From: JAIVGV01 sp031425275
Lineage (GTDB): Bacteria; Acidobacteriota; Blastocatellia; Pyrinomonadales; Pyrinomonadaceae
Reading direction: 5' to 3'
Length of the DNA: 64,000 nucleotides
Assembly: GCA_031425275.1 (NCBI GenBank)
Contig: JANPJA010000078.1
Span: forward strand, 62,001-126,000
In this document: positions 45,726 through 55,114 of the stretch, piece after piece
Numbering within the stretch: position 1 is the stretch's first letter
How the letters are laid out: every line of letters begins with the position of its first letter
The notes under the pieces: generated by a model
Databases searched by the model: none
Seen by the model: only the letters and a program-made list of their open reading frames with translations
What the model was told of the DNA's origin: nothing
Program-made: the position numbers and the translations under genes

Positions 45726-46346
45726 ATGAGAAAAGCTTTCGGTCTGTTTTTTTTCGCGGCCCTGACTTTCACCGCCGCCGCCGCACAGGAAAAGGGTGTG
45801 GATCATCAGAATAGCCGTATCCGTGATGCCGGGTCTGAACGCGCCCCCGGACAAAACGGTACGAAGCAGAACAACGGAACCGGCCGCGGCATTGACTTCG
45901 GCAAAGGTCGCACGCCCGCGCCCGCCCCGGTCCCCAACCCATACCGTTTCACCGTGCGACGTGATGTGGTTCTCCGCGCGGCCGAAGAGTTAATGGCCGA
46001 ACAGAAGCTAGTGCTGGACACCTCCGTCTCGAAGCCGGCCGAGGGTGTTTTGATCAGTCAGCCCTACCGTTTTGTGAAGGGTGTGGTCGTCGCGGCTTCG
46101 GAGTTAAGCCGGCTCGCCGATGTTCCGCAAGACAATCTACGCGGCTGGTCGCAAGGGCGATACACGCTCATCGTGGAAGTTCAGGCACTGGATGGTTTGA
46201 GCACTTCTGTCGCTGTAAACGCTAAGGTTGAGGGCCGCAGCGATAGCGCGTCCGGCGCAGAATGGATCAGCCTGCTCAGTACGGGTCAAGCCGAACGTGA
46301 ATTTATCTTGGCACTGGTAACAAAACTGACCGGCGGCACTCCTTAA
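45726..46346 (+). CDS. Secreted protein of unknown function
   Basis: About 206 residues from ATG 45726 (GAGGTG five bases upstream): signal peptide MRKAFGLFFFAALTFTAAAA, a polar Gln/Asn/Gly-rich segment, then a conserved-looking globular part from NPYRFTVRRDVVLRAAEELM to EFILALVTKLTGGTP. The final part (YTLIVEVQALDGLSTSVAVN, EWISLLSTGQAEREF) resembles the two-strand/helix pattern of small envelope lipoprotein domains, but I cannot name the family. In line with mltG and two further envelope genes. Confidence 0.7.
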   Translation: MRKAFGLFFFAALTFTAAAAQEKGVDHQNSRIRDAGSERAPGQNGTKQNNGTGRGIDFGKGRTPAPAPVPNPYRFTVRRDVVLRAAEELMAEQKLVLDTSVSKPAEGVLISQPYRFVKGVVVAASELSRLADVPQDNLRGWSQGRYTLIVEVQALDGLSTSVAVNAKVEGRSDSASGAEWISLLSTGQAEREFILALVTKLTGGTP

Positions 46347-46445
46347 AGTTGATGAAGTTCACACGCTTCAGGTGTCGTATTCTCAACCAATTACCATCCT
46401 TCAGCTAAAGCTTTTGGCAAAGTCTGCCGGATAATCTATTTGCAG

Positions 46446-47084
46446 ATGAAGGATATCCCAGAGTATTTAGGGAATGAGTTATCCGAGCAACCACCGCCGC
46501 TTGGGCAAGATTCCGAGCCAAGAGGTCTTGCCGTTAAACTCTGGGCGGCGGCGTTTGCTGTCTTACTAACGGGTTCTCTGCTTTTCGCTTACTTCATTTT
46601 ACGGGGCAGAAATGTGCAGAGCCTGAAAGCCACGCAACCGGTTGCTCAGACTGAACGCCCGTTCCCGCTTCCTCCCAAAGCCCAAATCTTTCAAGATGAA
46701 ATTATACTCAAAGGCTCTCAGGCCGTGGTGGGCGGGAGCGTCCGCAATCTCGCGGACGAAACCCTGGAAGATTTGAACGTCGAAATAGAGTTGATAACCC
46801 ACGACAAGAAAGAAATGCGCACGGTGCGAGTTGAACCCGCCAGCTTACGCCCCGGCGAAGTGGCCCGTTTCGTCTTACAGATAGCTTCGAGTGAGTGGAG
46901 TGGGACGCGCGTGGCGCGACTCTTAAATGCAAAATATGAAGGTGGTATTCCTTTCAAGCCGGAAATTGGTGCGAAGAGGCCACCCACTCGTGCGCCGGCG
47001 CCGAAAGTTGTTATCGTTCCGCGCCCCAAAAAGAAGGGTGATGATTTTCTTAACACCCCTGATACTCCGATCCGAATCCCTTAA
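46446..47084 (+). CDS. Single-pass membrane protein with FxLYD-like domain
   Basis: About 212 residues: a cytoplasmic tail, one membrane segment (LWAAAFAVLLTGSLLFAYFI), and a beta-sandwich with AVVGGSVRNLADETLEDLNV, RVEPASLRPGEVARFVLQIA, similar to FxLYD domains that mediate extracytoplasmic binding. A Pro/Lys-rich C-terminal tail follows. Partner unknown. A TTG at 46440 is an alternative start; neither has a clear ribosome site. Confidence 0.65.
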   Translation: MKDIPEYLGNELSEQPPPLGQDSEPRGLAVKLWAAAFAVLLTGSLLFAYFILRGRNVQSLKATQPVAQTERPFPLPPKAQIFQDEIILKGSQAVVGGSVRNLADETLEDLNVEIELITHDKKEMRTVRVEPASLRPGEVARFVLQIASSEWSGTRVARLLNAKYEGGIPFKPEIGAKRPPTRAPAPKVVIVPRPKKKGDDFLNTPDTPIRIP

Positions 47085-47235
47085 TCAGTCACCTTAATGA
47101 ATAACATTATGAGTCGGCGCATCGACCAATTTAAAGTTTAACTTTAAGTTCAGTTGATTTGCCCAACCATCGAGATTTATTCGGCCCGTTTTCAGGCGGG
47201 CAACTTTCAAAGTAGATAAGCTGTCTCAACTAAGT

Positions 47236-47844
47236 ATGGCGCGAATTATTTTCACTCCTCAGATTGCATCTGACACTACGAGATTCAAAATATGCCGTTT
47301 GAGTCCGGCTCTATGGTTTCCGCTATTCTTGCTCGCCTTCACATCCTACTCATCAGCCCAGTCGTCCCGCGTTAAACTTCCCCCTACCTCCAACTCCCAG
47401 ACAACTGCCGCCCCAGACGAACTTGACGATCCGAGTCAAGTTTCCACTAGGGAAGAAATGCTTCGCAATCATGAGGTGAAGCGGCGCGAGGTCATTTACA
47501 AGCAGAATCTGGAACGTGCAAAAGAGGGTGCGTTGTTGGGGACGGAAATTAGCGATGCCTTTCAGAAGCATCATTCTCTCGGCTCGCCCGAACGAAAAAA
47601 ACTGGGACGGATTGAAAAACTAGCTAAATCCATTCTTAACGATCACGGGGGTGGCGAAGATGAGCAGCTCTTAAAAGACCCCCCTAAAGATTTGAGCGAA
47701 GCCGTCACCCGTCTGGCGCAATTGTCTGAACATTTGAAGGATAAGGTAGAGAAGACTCCGAAACACGTCGTCTCGACTTCGGTGATCAACTCGGCAAATC
47801 AACTATTGGAAATTATCCGTCTGATTCGCACTTACGGTGGATGA
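47236..47844 (+). CDS. Secreted helical protein of unknown function
   Basis: A 202-residue protein with an N-terminal export signal (ALWFPLFLLAFTSYSSAQSS) and a charged helical body (EEMLRNHEVKRREVIYKQNL, LSEAVTRLAQLSEHLKDKVE). No family recognised. Its stop overlaps the VWA gene's start, so they are probably co-expressed. Confidence 0.7.
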   Translation: MARIIFTPQIASDTTRFKICRLSPALWFPLFLLAFTSYSSAQSSRVKLPPTSNSQTTAAPDELDDPSQVSTREEMLRNHEVKRREVIYKQNLERAKEGALLGTEISDAFQKHHSLGSPERKKLGRIEKLAKSILNDHGGGEDEQLLKDPPKDLSEAVTRLAQLSEHLKDKVEKTPKHVVSTSVINSANQLLEIIRLIRTYGG

Positions 47845-48821
47845 TGTCTCGAATGGCTCAAAATCATCAGCTAATTTTGGCCCGGATAGCGGCCCGGTTT
47901 ACCCTCCGAACATTCCGCTTGCTGATTTTCTTTCTCTTACTTGGCTCTATCCTCTGCCCATTAAATTCAGCCGCGCTCACGCAAGACCAAGATGAGGTGA
48001 TTAAAGTCGAGACCGATCTCGTCCTGTTAAATGTGACGGCCACGAAACCCGGAGGCGAATACGTTCACGGGCTCAAGCGGGCCGACTTCAAGGTTTTTGA
48101 AGACGGGCGTGAACAGGAAATCACCAATTTTGGTCGTGAGGAGACTCCGTTCGCTGCCGCCCTACTGCTCGACACCTCGGGTAGCATGGAGGGTCGAATT
48201 CCATTAGCACGCTCCGCCGTGATTCGTTTTCTCGACGGCCTCCGCGCCGACGATAACGCCTGCGTTTACAGCTTCAACTCAAAAGTCGAGTTGGTGCAGG
48301 AGTTTTCCGGCAGTCGCGACCTGATGCCGAAGGCTTTCGAGCTCGGGGCAAAAGGGTGGACGGTGCTCAACGACGCCGTCCTTCGCGCGGCGGACGACAT
48401 CTCTAAGCGGCCGGAAAAACGACGTGCCCTGCTCATTCTCTCTGACGGCGCCGACACGCGCAGTTCCGCCTCCGCTGACAAGGCGCTTGCCGGTGCGCTC
48501 AACGCAAATGCCACTATCTACACTGTTGACATGGGTGAAAGCCGTGCCGCTTCACCTAATACATTAGGTGGGGCGGGGGCTTTGAGAAATTTCGCGAGCA
48601 AAACTGGGGGGCGTTACATCGCGACTCCCGGCGGACAACAGATGCGTGAAGCGTTTATTGAGATTATCGAAGAGTTGAGCAACCAGTACACCATCGGCTA
48701 CCGGCCGTCTAACCGCGCCCGCGACGGCCGTTGGAGAACGATTGAGGTCAAAGTTTCGCGACCAGAGGTGTCGGCCCGAACCCGGCGGGGATATAAACTG
48801 GCAAAGCTACCCGGTAAATGA
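47841..48821 (+). CDS. Secreted VWA-domain protein (acidobacterial type)
   Basis: A 326-residue exported protein: a membrane/signal segment (LLIFFLLLGSILCPLNSAAL), a beta-rich N-terminal domain with VETDLVLLNVTATKPGGEYV and LKRADFKVFEDGREQEITNF, then a von Willebrand A domain with MIDAS motif LLLDTSGSMEGRIP and LLILSDGADTRSS. The final strands contain NQYTIGYRPSNRARDGRWR. This arrangement is the VWFA-related domain often expanded in Acidobacteriota. Probably binds envelope or extracellular ligands. Confidence 0.9.
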   Translation: MMSRMAQNHQLILARIAARFTLRTFRLLIFFLLLGSILCPLNSAALTQDQDEVIKVETDLVLLNVTATKPGGEYVHGLKRADFKVFEDGREQEITNFGREETPFAAALLLDTSGSMEGRIPLARSAVIRFLDGLRADDNACVYSFNSKVELVQEFSGSRDLMPKAFELGAKGWTVLNDAVLRAADDISKRPEKRRALLILSDGADTRSSASADKALAGALNANATIYTVDMGESRAASPNTLGGAGALRNFASKTGGRYIATPGGQQMREAFIEIIEELSNQYTIGYRPSNRARDGRWRTIEVKVSRPEVSARTRRGYKLAKLPGK

Positions 48822-48865
48822 TTTAGAAGGAAAGCTAACCTGTTCTTAGTCCTTTTTGCTCCGAG

Positions 48866-49354
48866 ATGGCAAGGGAGTTAATTTTTGTCGGTAGCGCTTT
48901 GAGGTTCGTGAGGAGTCAGCCGCGCGAGTCGTGGTTGCTGGCCCGCGCGGCCGGGTGGGTTGTCGCAGTTTCTTTGCTCATTAAATTCCTGCCGCTCCCT
49001 AGTGTATTGTCCCTCATCTCGCCGCGCCGACCGGGCAGTGCGCGAGAGGCCCACCAGTTTTCCGAAGCAAGACTAGCGCAGCTCATCGATTCCCTGCTGG
49101 CGTTCGACGTGTGGTGCTTCACCCCTACCTGCTGGAAGCGTGCCCCAGTCCTCCACCGCTACCTTGCGCTCAGAGGGCGTGAGACTCGGATCGTCTTCGG
49201 CCTCCGCAGAGAAGGCGGCGATGCGCTTGCAGGCCACGCATGGCTTGAAGCCGACGGCATTCCGATCTACGAGGCCGCCGCACCCGATTACATCGTCACC
49301 TACTCATTCCCTCCCGCAAATTCACCCTCCGCTAGATTCAAGCCCTCATTATAA
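48866..49354 (+). CDS. Lasso peptide biosynthesis B2-type protease (transglutaminase-like)
   Basis: A 162-residue protein of the B2/transglutaminase-like family that removes leader peptides in lasso biosynthesis. The Cys is in CFTPTCWKRAPVLHRYLALR (Cys89), the His in LAGHAWLEADG (His124), with Glu128/Asp130 as third member; relatives show the same order. An N-terminal hydrophobic helix is present (AGWVVAVSLLIKFLPL), as is common. It lies 4.4 kb from the PqqD/radical SAM operon, on the other strand and separated by the nuclease gene. A lasso cyclase is absent from the window. Confidence 0.85.
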   Translation: MARELIFVGSALRFVRSQPRESWLLARAAGWVVAVSLLIKFLPLPSVLSLISPRRPGSAREAHQFSEARLAQLIDSLLAFDVWCFTPTCWKRAPVLHRYLALRGRETRIVFGLRREGGDALAGHAWLEADGIPIYEAAAPDYIVTYSFPPANSPSARFKPSL

Positions 49355-49359
49355 AAAAC

Positions 49360-49389
49360 GCGGCGCGTCCCTTTTCAGGGACGCGCCGC
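49360..49389 (-). terminator. Terminator after the secreted nuclease
   Basis: A 12-base perfect stem (49360-49371 with 49378-49389), 6-base loop. On the minus strand it is followed by GTTTTTT, so it mainly ends the nuclease transcript. Confidence 0.7.
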
Positions 49390-49482
49390 TGCTAATTTAG
49401 TTGCGGGAAGACTGCTGACTCCGCCCGCCCCTTTTTGTCTGAGCAGCCCTCGATTACTGGGTCAGCTATCAGTTGCGGCGAA

Positions 49483-52400
49483 TCAAAGTTTGTCGCCCCG
49501 ACTCGCGTTGCTTCTGTTTGTGACCTTGTTCGGTGATGCGGCAGGGACGCTCAACCCCGCTTCCACGTTGACGAAGAAACGGAACGTCCCGGACTGCTGG
49601 ACACCGAGACGGAACTGCACGGCGACAGACGCGCCCGGGGCGAGCGGTGTCCCTGTAGTGATCGTAACAAGGGCAACGGTCGAGTTGAAGCCCCCGCCAT
49701 TAGGCTGCGAGGGCGGCTGTTCGAGCGTCAGACCCTTAACCGAAACCATCTGCGAGTTCGTCGTCGTAATCGTCACGTCGCCCGACGATAGCAAGCGGAG
49801 ATCGGCCGTACCGGCCGGGACGCTGATACCGTTGGTCGTCGTAATGTCCACGACGCGGAAGCGAAGCTGTGAGACGGGCTGGGCCGTGGTGTTGATGAAC
49901 CTGCGGCGGATGAAGAGCGTGCCGGAGTTCGAGTTGTTCTGCGGCTGGGCCACGAGGTCGCGAGCGCGGTTTTGGCAACCCGAAACAGGCGTCCCGTCAG
50001 CCGGGGCACCCGGGATTAAGCTAGCCGTGGCCGTGCCCGTCCCGCCGCACATGACGTCTAGCAGCACTGATTTGATCCTGCCGTTAAGCTGGATCGGGCT
50101 GGCCAGATTCTCCGGTCCCGGCGCGCCGAGTCTCGCGCCACCGCCGCCTGCGGCCGGGTTGGTCGAAACGATCATGAAGTCGGATGCGTTGTCATCCGTG
50201 TCCGCCGGCAGACCGGAGTTTAACTTCCTCACGTAGCTGTACTCGTTATCGAAGGCGAACTGCGGCAACCCGGTTCCTTCATAGAAGAGCGGATTGGAAG
50301 TGGCCGGCCCGGTGACGATGTTGCTCGTGACGACGCCGGCCGAATCAATCCGGCTGTTGTCATTGTAATTGGCTACGACCGAAGTGCTGAAGAGCGCGAC
50401 GCCGGCATCGTCGGGCACATTCTGGCTGTAGCTAATGTCTGGCGCGGCGTAGGAGTTCAGATCATAACCGACGCTGTTGGCCGCGAGGTAGTGCCCGCGG
50501 GCGGGGATGACCGTCCCGTTCGGGATAATGAATAGACTTGTGACGGCCGCCGGGGCGTTGGGGTTGAGGGCGGCGAAGGAATCCGAATCCGTTGCGACCG
50601 ACCAACCCGCGGAACCATCCGTGGAAGCGACCGTGATGGGCGAGTCCGTGTTGTTGTACAACTCGATGAACTCATTGTTCTCGCCGCTGACGGGCGCGGG
50701 CGACTGCGAAGGGACGGGGCCGCGGAAGCGCAGTTCGCTGATGAGCACCTGACCTTGGAGACCGGGCCCGTTGAGGTTGAAGTAGGCAACGGGCATGTCG
50801 TGGTCTGAGCTACGTTCGGGGCGAGTCGTGTTGCTCGCGTAGAGGGACGGCGGATTCTCCGGGAAGTCCGAATTGCTATGAGCAATGGCGATTCGGGTGT
50901 AGCGCGAACGCGCGATTGAATTGACGATCACGTGGTCGAGCACCTGCGGCGTGCCCTCGAAAATGAAACTGTAGCGCTGCTCGGCCGGCACTTCGTCAAT
51001 CAGGTTTACGTAATTGGGGTTGACGAGGTCAGGACTTTGATCGACGACGATCTGATCATCCGGGGTCGGATTGCCCTTGATGACGCTGATCGAGTCGTCA
51101 TAACCGCTGCTGAACTGGAAGGCGTTGTAGTCGCCCACTGAAATGACGGGGGTCGTAGGGTTATTAGTCTGAAGTTCCTGCAACAGCCCGGCCAGTGACT
51201 CGGCCTGCTTTTTGCGTTTTTCGCGGACGCGAATGCCCTCGCCCGTGACCAGCTCGATGTCGATGAACGAGCGGAGGTGGTTGACGACGACGATGACGTT
51301 CAAATTAGCTCCCGCCGGTTCGACATTCGCGTTCAAGACGAGGGGCGGACGGTCGTGCAAAGTCTCGGTCTGCCCGTTTACAGGGTTGACGAAAGTTTCG
51401 GCGGCCCGCTCCTGCGTGACCGTGTTGACCGTCACACGCGAGCTTTTAACGAGAAAGCCGACATTCTGTGTCCCGCCCGCGGGAATGAGGTAAGCCACGT
51501 AGTTCGGATTCGGCTGCCCGGCGGCGACCGCATCGTTGTTGACCTGCGTGGCGAGCGATTGGAGAGTCGCGAGGTCAAGAATCTCGATGTGCCCGATGAC
51601 ATCCGGGAACCGCATCACGTCGCGGATGGCCCGGGACGCTTTGAGTTTTTGCGTGGTGTTGCCGGCGGTGAAGTTCTCGATGTTGTAACCGGCGACCGTG
51701 AACTCGTTACTCGCCGGGACGGGGACGGGGACGGCACTCATGTTGGCCGAAGCGTTGGGCGTGGCCTCGATGACGAGCCGGTACTCGCCGAAAGCGAAGT
51801 CGAGCGGCCCTACGACGCCGGTGAAAATTACGTTCGACGTATACCCGACGTTGGCCGCGCCGGCGCGTCCGTTGGTATCGATTTTCAGACGCTCCGGGTT
51901 CTCGTCCCAGCGCGGGATGCAGCAGTCGGGAACGCCGGTGGTCGGGTCGGGCGGGACGGTGTTCGAGATTTCGATGCCCGGCTCGCGGAAGGGACGCGGC
52001 ACGTTTTCGAGCACGGTATCCACGTCGTAAAAATTGTCATTCGGAACCACCGTCTTGAGCGAGGTGGCCCCGAGGCGCATCCCCTCGTACTTTTCGAGCT
52101 GGGGCTGCGTGGGCAAAGCGGTCGGGTCGAGAATGGTGGTCGTCAACGTGACGGGGGTCGGGAGCCCATTGCCGGTGGAGTTCACCGAGACGTTCGTGAC
52201 CGGGCTGATTTCCGTCATCCCGTTAAACTCGACGACGGTGCCGACCACTGTCACAGAGTCGCCGACGGCGACCGTGGGGACTGACGAGGTAAAGACGAGA
52301 ATTCCCTCCGACGTGTTCGGGTCGGCGTCGGCGTTAGGCTCTTGCATGAAGAAGCTGTTGGCTGCTCCCGCCCCAGTGTTTGCTCCCGTTCTGAGCAACG

Positions 52401-53454
52401 TGACGATACCGCTGGTTGACACCACCTGCCCGGCGAGAGGCGATGCCGTCCCGCTCCCCTGAATCGTGTGGATCGAAGTTGGGGCGACGTTGATGATCGT
52501 GAAGTCGAAAACGAAATCGGCCGCCATGTTGTTGGGCGTGCCGTCTTGATCCGTAACCTGCGCCGCGACGACGGTGACGGTGCAAACTTCACCCGGCGTG
52601 AAGTTGGTCGTCGGGTCTAGCGTGTAGGTGGTCGTGCCGCCGGACAAAGTGAACGGGTGCGAGCCGCTCGTGGAACAGCTAATCGTGAAAGAACTCGCCG
52701 TCGCGGTGACGGGTTCGTTAAAAGTGACGCTGATGTTGGTGTTCTCGGCGACGTTGACCGCGTTATCAGCCGGGGTCGTGCTCTGGACGGTCGGGGGGTT
52801 GTCCACGGGCGGGCCGCCGTTGAAGGTCTGGTTCGTGTTGGGAAGGTTTCTGGTGTGAGCAATCGGCCCTGCCCAAGTAAAGTTGCCGTAAGTTGTTCCG
52901 CTCCCCTGCAATTGCAGAGTTAACCCGAGGGCTTCGGTGCCGGCCTCAGCAACGCCGATGTCAGTGCAGAGCTGACCGCTAGCCGGGCCGTTGGTGGCAG
53001 TGAAAGTCCCTTCGTAACAAAGGAACTGCACGAGTGTCGTCCCGTTGACGAGCGCAATACCGTCTGGCGATCCGTTTTGGAGGCCGGCGATGGGGAAGAA
53101 AATCGTGCCGTAACCGCCTTGTTGGCTGGGAATGGTGCCGCTCAAAGTGGCACCCGGCGTGTAGGACGCGCCGCCGTTCCCGTTATAAGGAACCAGCGAC
53201 CACCCAGTCAGGCTTGTGCCCGCCGGGCCAGCAATTTCAACCCCCTCATCGGCGTCAGTGCCAGTGTTATCGTAATGAATCTCGTTGATGAAAATGGTGG
53301 AGGTAAGGCCCGGCACGTTGGGACTGACCCGTGTTCCCTGCTTTTGAATGCCCAACACGGAGGTCTGCAACAACATGCAAACAGTAATGACGGCGGCGAA
53401 TAACGAGCGGGGTGTGGAAGCGCGGCGTCCCCTGCTCAACGGCGAATTAATCAC
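49483..53454 (-). CDS. Large secreted nuclease (ExeM-like) with lamin-tail domains
   Basis: About 1323 residues from the GTG at 53454 (AAAGGA upstream). Signal segment (SLFAAVITVCMLLQTSVLG), lamin-tail domain (FINEIHYDNTGTDADEGVEI), a Big_5-like Ig domain (PADNAVNVAENTNISVTFNE), and an OB-fold of the YhcR/ExeM type. Then an endonuclease/exonuclease/phosphatase domain (FTVAGYNIENF, VVNHLRS, ISVGDYNAF, RSSDHDMPVAYF), a second lamin-tail domain (ISELRFRG, NEFIELYNNT) and a beta-rich C-terminus. The catalytic Asn/His/Asp set of the EEP fold is visible. Likely degrades extracellular DNA. An ATG at 53493 would add 13 residues before the signal. Confidence 0.9.
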   Translation of the reverse strand: MINSPLSRGRRASTPRSLFAAVITVCMLLQTSVLGIQKQGTRVSPNVPGLTSTIFINEIHYDNTGTDADEGVEIAGPAGTSLTGWSLVPYNGNGGASYTPGATLSGTIPSQQGGYGTIFFPIAGLQNGSPDGIALVNGTTLVQFLCYEGTFTATNGPASGQLCTDIGVAEAGTEALGLTLQLQGSGTTYGNFTWAGPIAHTRNLPNTNQTFNGGPPVDNPPTVQSTTPADNAVNVAENTNISVTFNEPVTATASSFTISCSTSGSHPFTLSGGTTTYTLDPTTNFTPGEVCTVTVVAAQVTDQDGTPNNMAADFVFDFTIINVAPTSIHTIQGSGTASPLAGQVVSTSGIVTLLRTGANTGAGAANSFFMQEPNADADPNTSEGILVFTSSVPTVAVGDSVTVVGTVVEFNGMTEISPVTNVSVNSTGNGLPTPVTLTTTILDPTALPTQPQLEKYEGMRLGATSLKTVVPNDNFYDVDTVLENVPRPFREPGIEISNTVPPDPTTGVPDCCIPRWDENPERLKIDTNGRAGAANVGYTSNVIFTGVVGPLDFAFGEYRLVIEATPNASANMSAVPVPVPASNEFTVAGYNIENFTAGNTTQKLKASRAIRDVMRFPDVIGHIEILDLATLQSLATQVNNDAVAAGQPNPNYVAYLIPAGGTQNVGFLVKSSRVTVNTVTQERAAETFVNPVNGQTETLHDRPPLVLNANVEPAGANLNVIVVVNHLRSFIDIELVTGEGIRVREKRKKQAESLAGLLQELQTNNPTTPVISVGDYNAFQFSSGYDDSISVIKGNPTPDDQIVVDQSPDLVNPNYVNLIDEVPAEQRYSFIFEGTPQVLDHVIVNSIARSRYTRIAIAHSNSDFPENPPSLYASNTTRPERSSDHDMPVAYFNLNGPGLQGQVLISELRFRGPVPSQSPAPVSGENNEFIELYNNTDSPITVASTDGSAGWSVATDSDSFAALNPNAPAAVTSLFIIPNGTVIPARGHYLAANSVGYDLNSYAAPDISYSQNVPDDAGVALFSTSVVANYNDNSRIDSAGVVTSNIVTGPATSNPLFYEGTGLPQFAFDNEYSYVRKLNSGLPADTDDNASDFMIVSTNPAAGGGGARLGAPGPENLASPIQLNGRIKSVLLDVMCGGTGTATASLIPGAPADGTPVSGCQNRARDLVAQPQNNSNSGTLFIRRRFINTTAQPVSQLRFRVVDITTTNGISVPAGTADLRLLSSGDVTITTTNSQMVSVKGLTLEQPPSQPNGGGFNSTVALVTITTGTPLAPGASVAVQFRLGVQQSGTFRFFVNVEAGLSVPAASPNKVTNRSNASRGDKL

Positions 53455-53665
53455 GTGGGCGAATCCTTTCTTAACTGTCACGAGGTGTGGCATCGCCCCG
53501 ATGTGATCGAGACGCGCGTTGAATGTCGCTATAGTGGCTGGCAGTCGTCTGGCCGGCGGCAGGTTAAATTAAAGTGCGAGTTTCACGTGCGGGAGAGTCG
53601 GTCAATAACGGGGATTATGACCGCAGGCCACGCTAAGAGTTCCCTTCAATTAGCGTGTGAAAATT

Positions 53666-53706
53666 AACATACCGGACGGCCTCCCGCAAACTTGTGGGCC
53701 GGCCGG
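53666..53706 (-). terminator. Possible terminator of the RiPP-like operon
   Basis: Imperfect GC-rich inverted repeat downstream of the PqqD-like gene (CCGGACGGCCTCCCGC facing GTGGGCCGGCCGG on the plus strand). The T-run is weak. Confidence 0.3.
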
Positions 53707-53732
53707 GGAAGTTAAATAATTCTTAAAGGAAG

Positions 53733-53999
53733 TCAGCCGAGCAGGTGGTGGGATTGAAGCGAGGACAGGAGATTGTCGATTGAGGCCGCGGCCCGTTCCG
53801 GGGTTACGTCGTAGGCGGTCGTCATCAGGCGCACGATCTCTGCCTTCGTGTTCCCCTTTTCGAGCGCGCGCCAGACGAGGGTCGCGGTCTCGTTGAGGGT
53901 GTAATAACGCTTCGAGTTGAGATCGACGAGGACGCCTTCATCGCCCTCGAACTCGGTGAAAACAATGTGGCCCGGAGGGGCAAGAACTGTGTTATTCAT
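53733..53999 (-). CDS. PqqD-family RiPP recognition protein
   Basis: An 88-residue winged-helix protein of the PqqD/RRE type that binds leader peptides and hands them to modifying enzymes. Motifs: EGVLVDLNSKRYYTLNETATLVWRAL (in part), then TKAEIVRLMTTAYDVTPERA and a C-terminal helix. The ATG shares one base with the radical SAM stop and has AGGA upstream, so both proteins are likely made in equal amounts. A longer upstream frame exists only by overlap with the radical SAM gene. Confidence 0.9.
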   Translation of the reverse strand: MNNTVLAPPGHIVFTEFEGDEGVLVDLNSKRYYTLNETATLVWRALEKGNTKAEIVRLMTTAYDVTPERAAASIDNLLSSLQSHHLLG

Positions 54000-55111
54000 C
54001 AAACGGATTCCTGTTTCAGAAAGACAGCCGACGGCGAGTTCGGCGTGGCGGATAAGACCGGCAGGGAGCGGGAGGGCTGGGAGCCGTCTCGCCAAGGGAT
54101 TTTGCCGAAACTTTGGAGGCAGAAGAGGCAGGGCGAGCCGGAATGGAGATCGGGCCGCGTCCCACCCAGCGCGTGCTTTTCGAGCATCAGGCGGCGGCGT
54201 TCCAACTGCTCGTCCGCGAGTCGGCGCAGCCGCACGTATCCGGCGGCGAAATCCTCTTTCGTCAAGTCGGCCACGACATCAGTCTCCGCGGCCGCGCCGC
54301 GATATCCTGACAAGTTACAACAAAGCGATAGACGGCCGTGGTAATCGATGTTCGCGCTGCGGTCGGAGAGCGCGTTGCATGGCGAATCGGGGTTGAGGTT
54401 GTAATAGCCTGCCGCCACCCCGACTTCCATCTTAAAAATGTTAGAGAGAACGGCGATTTCCTGTTCGCAGTGGGCGCGCTCTGCCTGAGTCAAACCCGAC
54501 TCGTCCTCCGCACTGTTGGAGGTGGGGAGCAAATGCGAAAAGTGTAGCGCGCGGGCACCCATGCGGGCCGAAAACAGTGCAAACTCCTGTAAATGTGGAA
54601 GCGTGTCGCGGCGGATGGGGGCCTTGATGATGAACGGGATGCCGCGGACGTAACAGCGCGTCAAGGCCCGCACGACGCGCACGAAAGACCCTTCACCGCG
54701 CCAGTAGTCATGCGACTCGCGCGTCGCGCCGTCGAGACTGAACGCGACGACATTCAAGGCGTCGAGGTTGTCGAGTAGTACCGGATAGACGCGGTCGAAG
54801 TGCCACCCGTTGGTGACGAAACTATACTTCCAGCCCTCCGCTCTGACAGTCTCGATGATCTCGCGGAAGCGCGGGTGAATAGTCACCTCTCCGCCGGTGA
54901 ACGAAATGGAGTCGAAGGCGCACTCGGGCTGCTTGGCGCTGCGGATGATGTCGCGGAGCAGATCGACGGAAAAGAAGTTGGCGGGCGTATGGTAGAGGGA
55001 GTCCTCGTCACGCATGCAATAGCTGCAACGCAGGTTACAGATGTTCGTCAACTCGAGGCTGATCGATTTGCGCTCCAGACGCGCGGCGGACGTGGCCGGG
55101 CCATTAGACAT
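53999..55111 (-). CDS. Radical SAM/SPASM-type peptide-modifying enzyme
   Basis: A 370-residue radical SAM protein: CNLRCSYC (Cys25/29/32), SITFTGG-like SFTGGEVTIHPRF, FVTNGWHF and FSLDGATRESHDYWRG. The C-terminal part has further cysteines in a SPASM/twitch-like pattern (SPCNAL, LSLCCNLSGY, SPCLFCLQSFG), suggesting one or two extra Fe-S clusters. Such proteins modify RiPP precursors by C-C, C-S or epimerisation chemistry; which one cannot be told. It follows the kinase gene after three bases. Confidence 0.92.
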   Translation of the reverse strand: MSNGPATSAARLERKSISLELTNICNLRCSYCMRDEDSLYHTPANFFSVDLLRDIIRSAKQPECAFDSISFTGGEVTIHPRFREIIETVRAEGWKYSFVTNGWHFDRVYPVLLDNLDALNVVAFSLDGATRESHDYWRGEGSFVRVVRALTRCYVRGIPFIIKAPIRRDTLPHLQEFALFSARMGARALHFSHLLPTSNSAEDESGLTQAERAHCEQEIAVLSNIFKMEVGVAAGYYNLNPDSPCNALSDRSANIDYHGRLSLCCNLSGYRGAAAETDVVADLTKEDFAAGYVRLRRLADEQLERRRLMLEKHALGGTRPDLHSGSPCLFCLQSFGKIPWRDGSQPSRSLPVLSATPNSPSAVFLKQESV

Positions 55112-55114
55112 GAA

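Noticed and set aside
53576..53592. Second parS-like sequence (TTTCACGTG half)
   Set aside because: Only the left half matches; the right half of the palindrome is absent.
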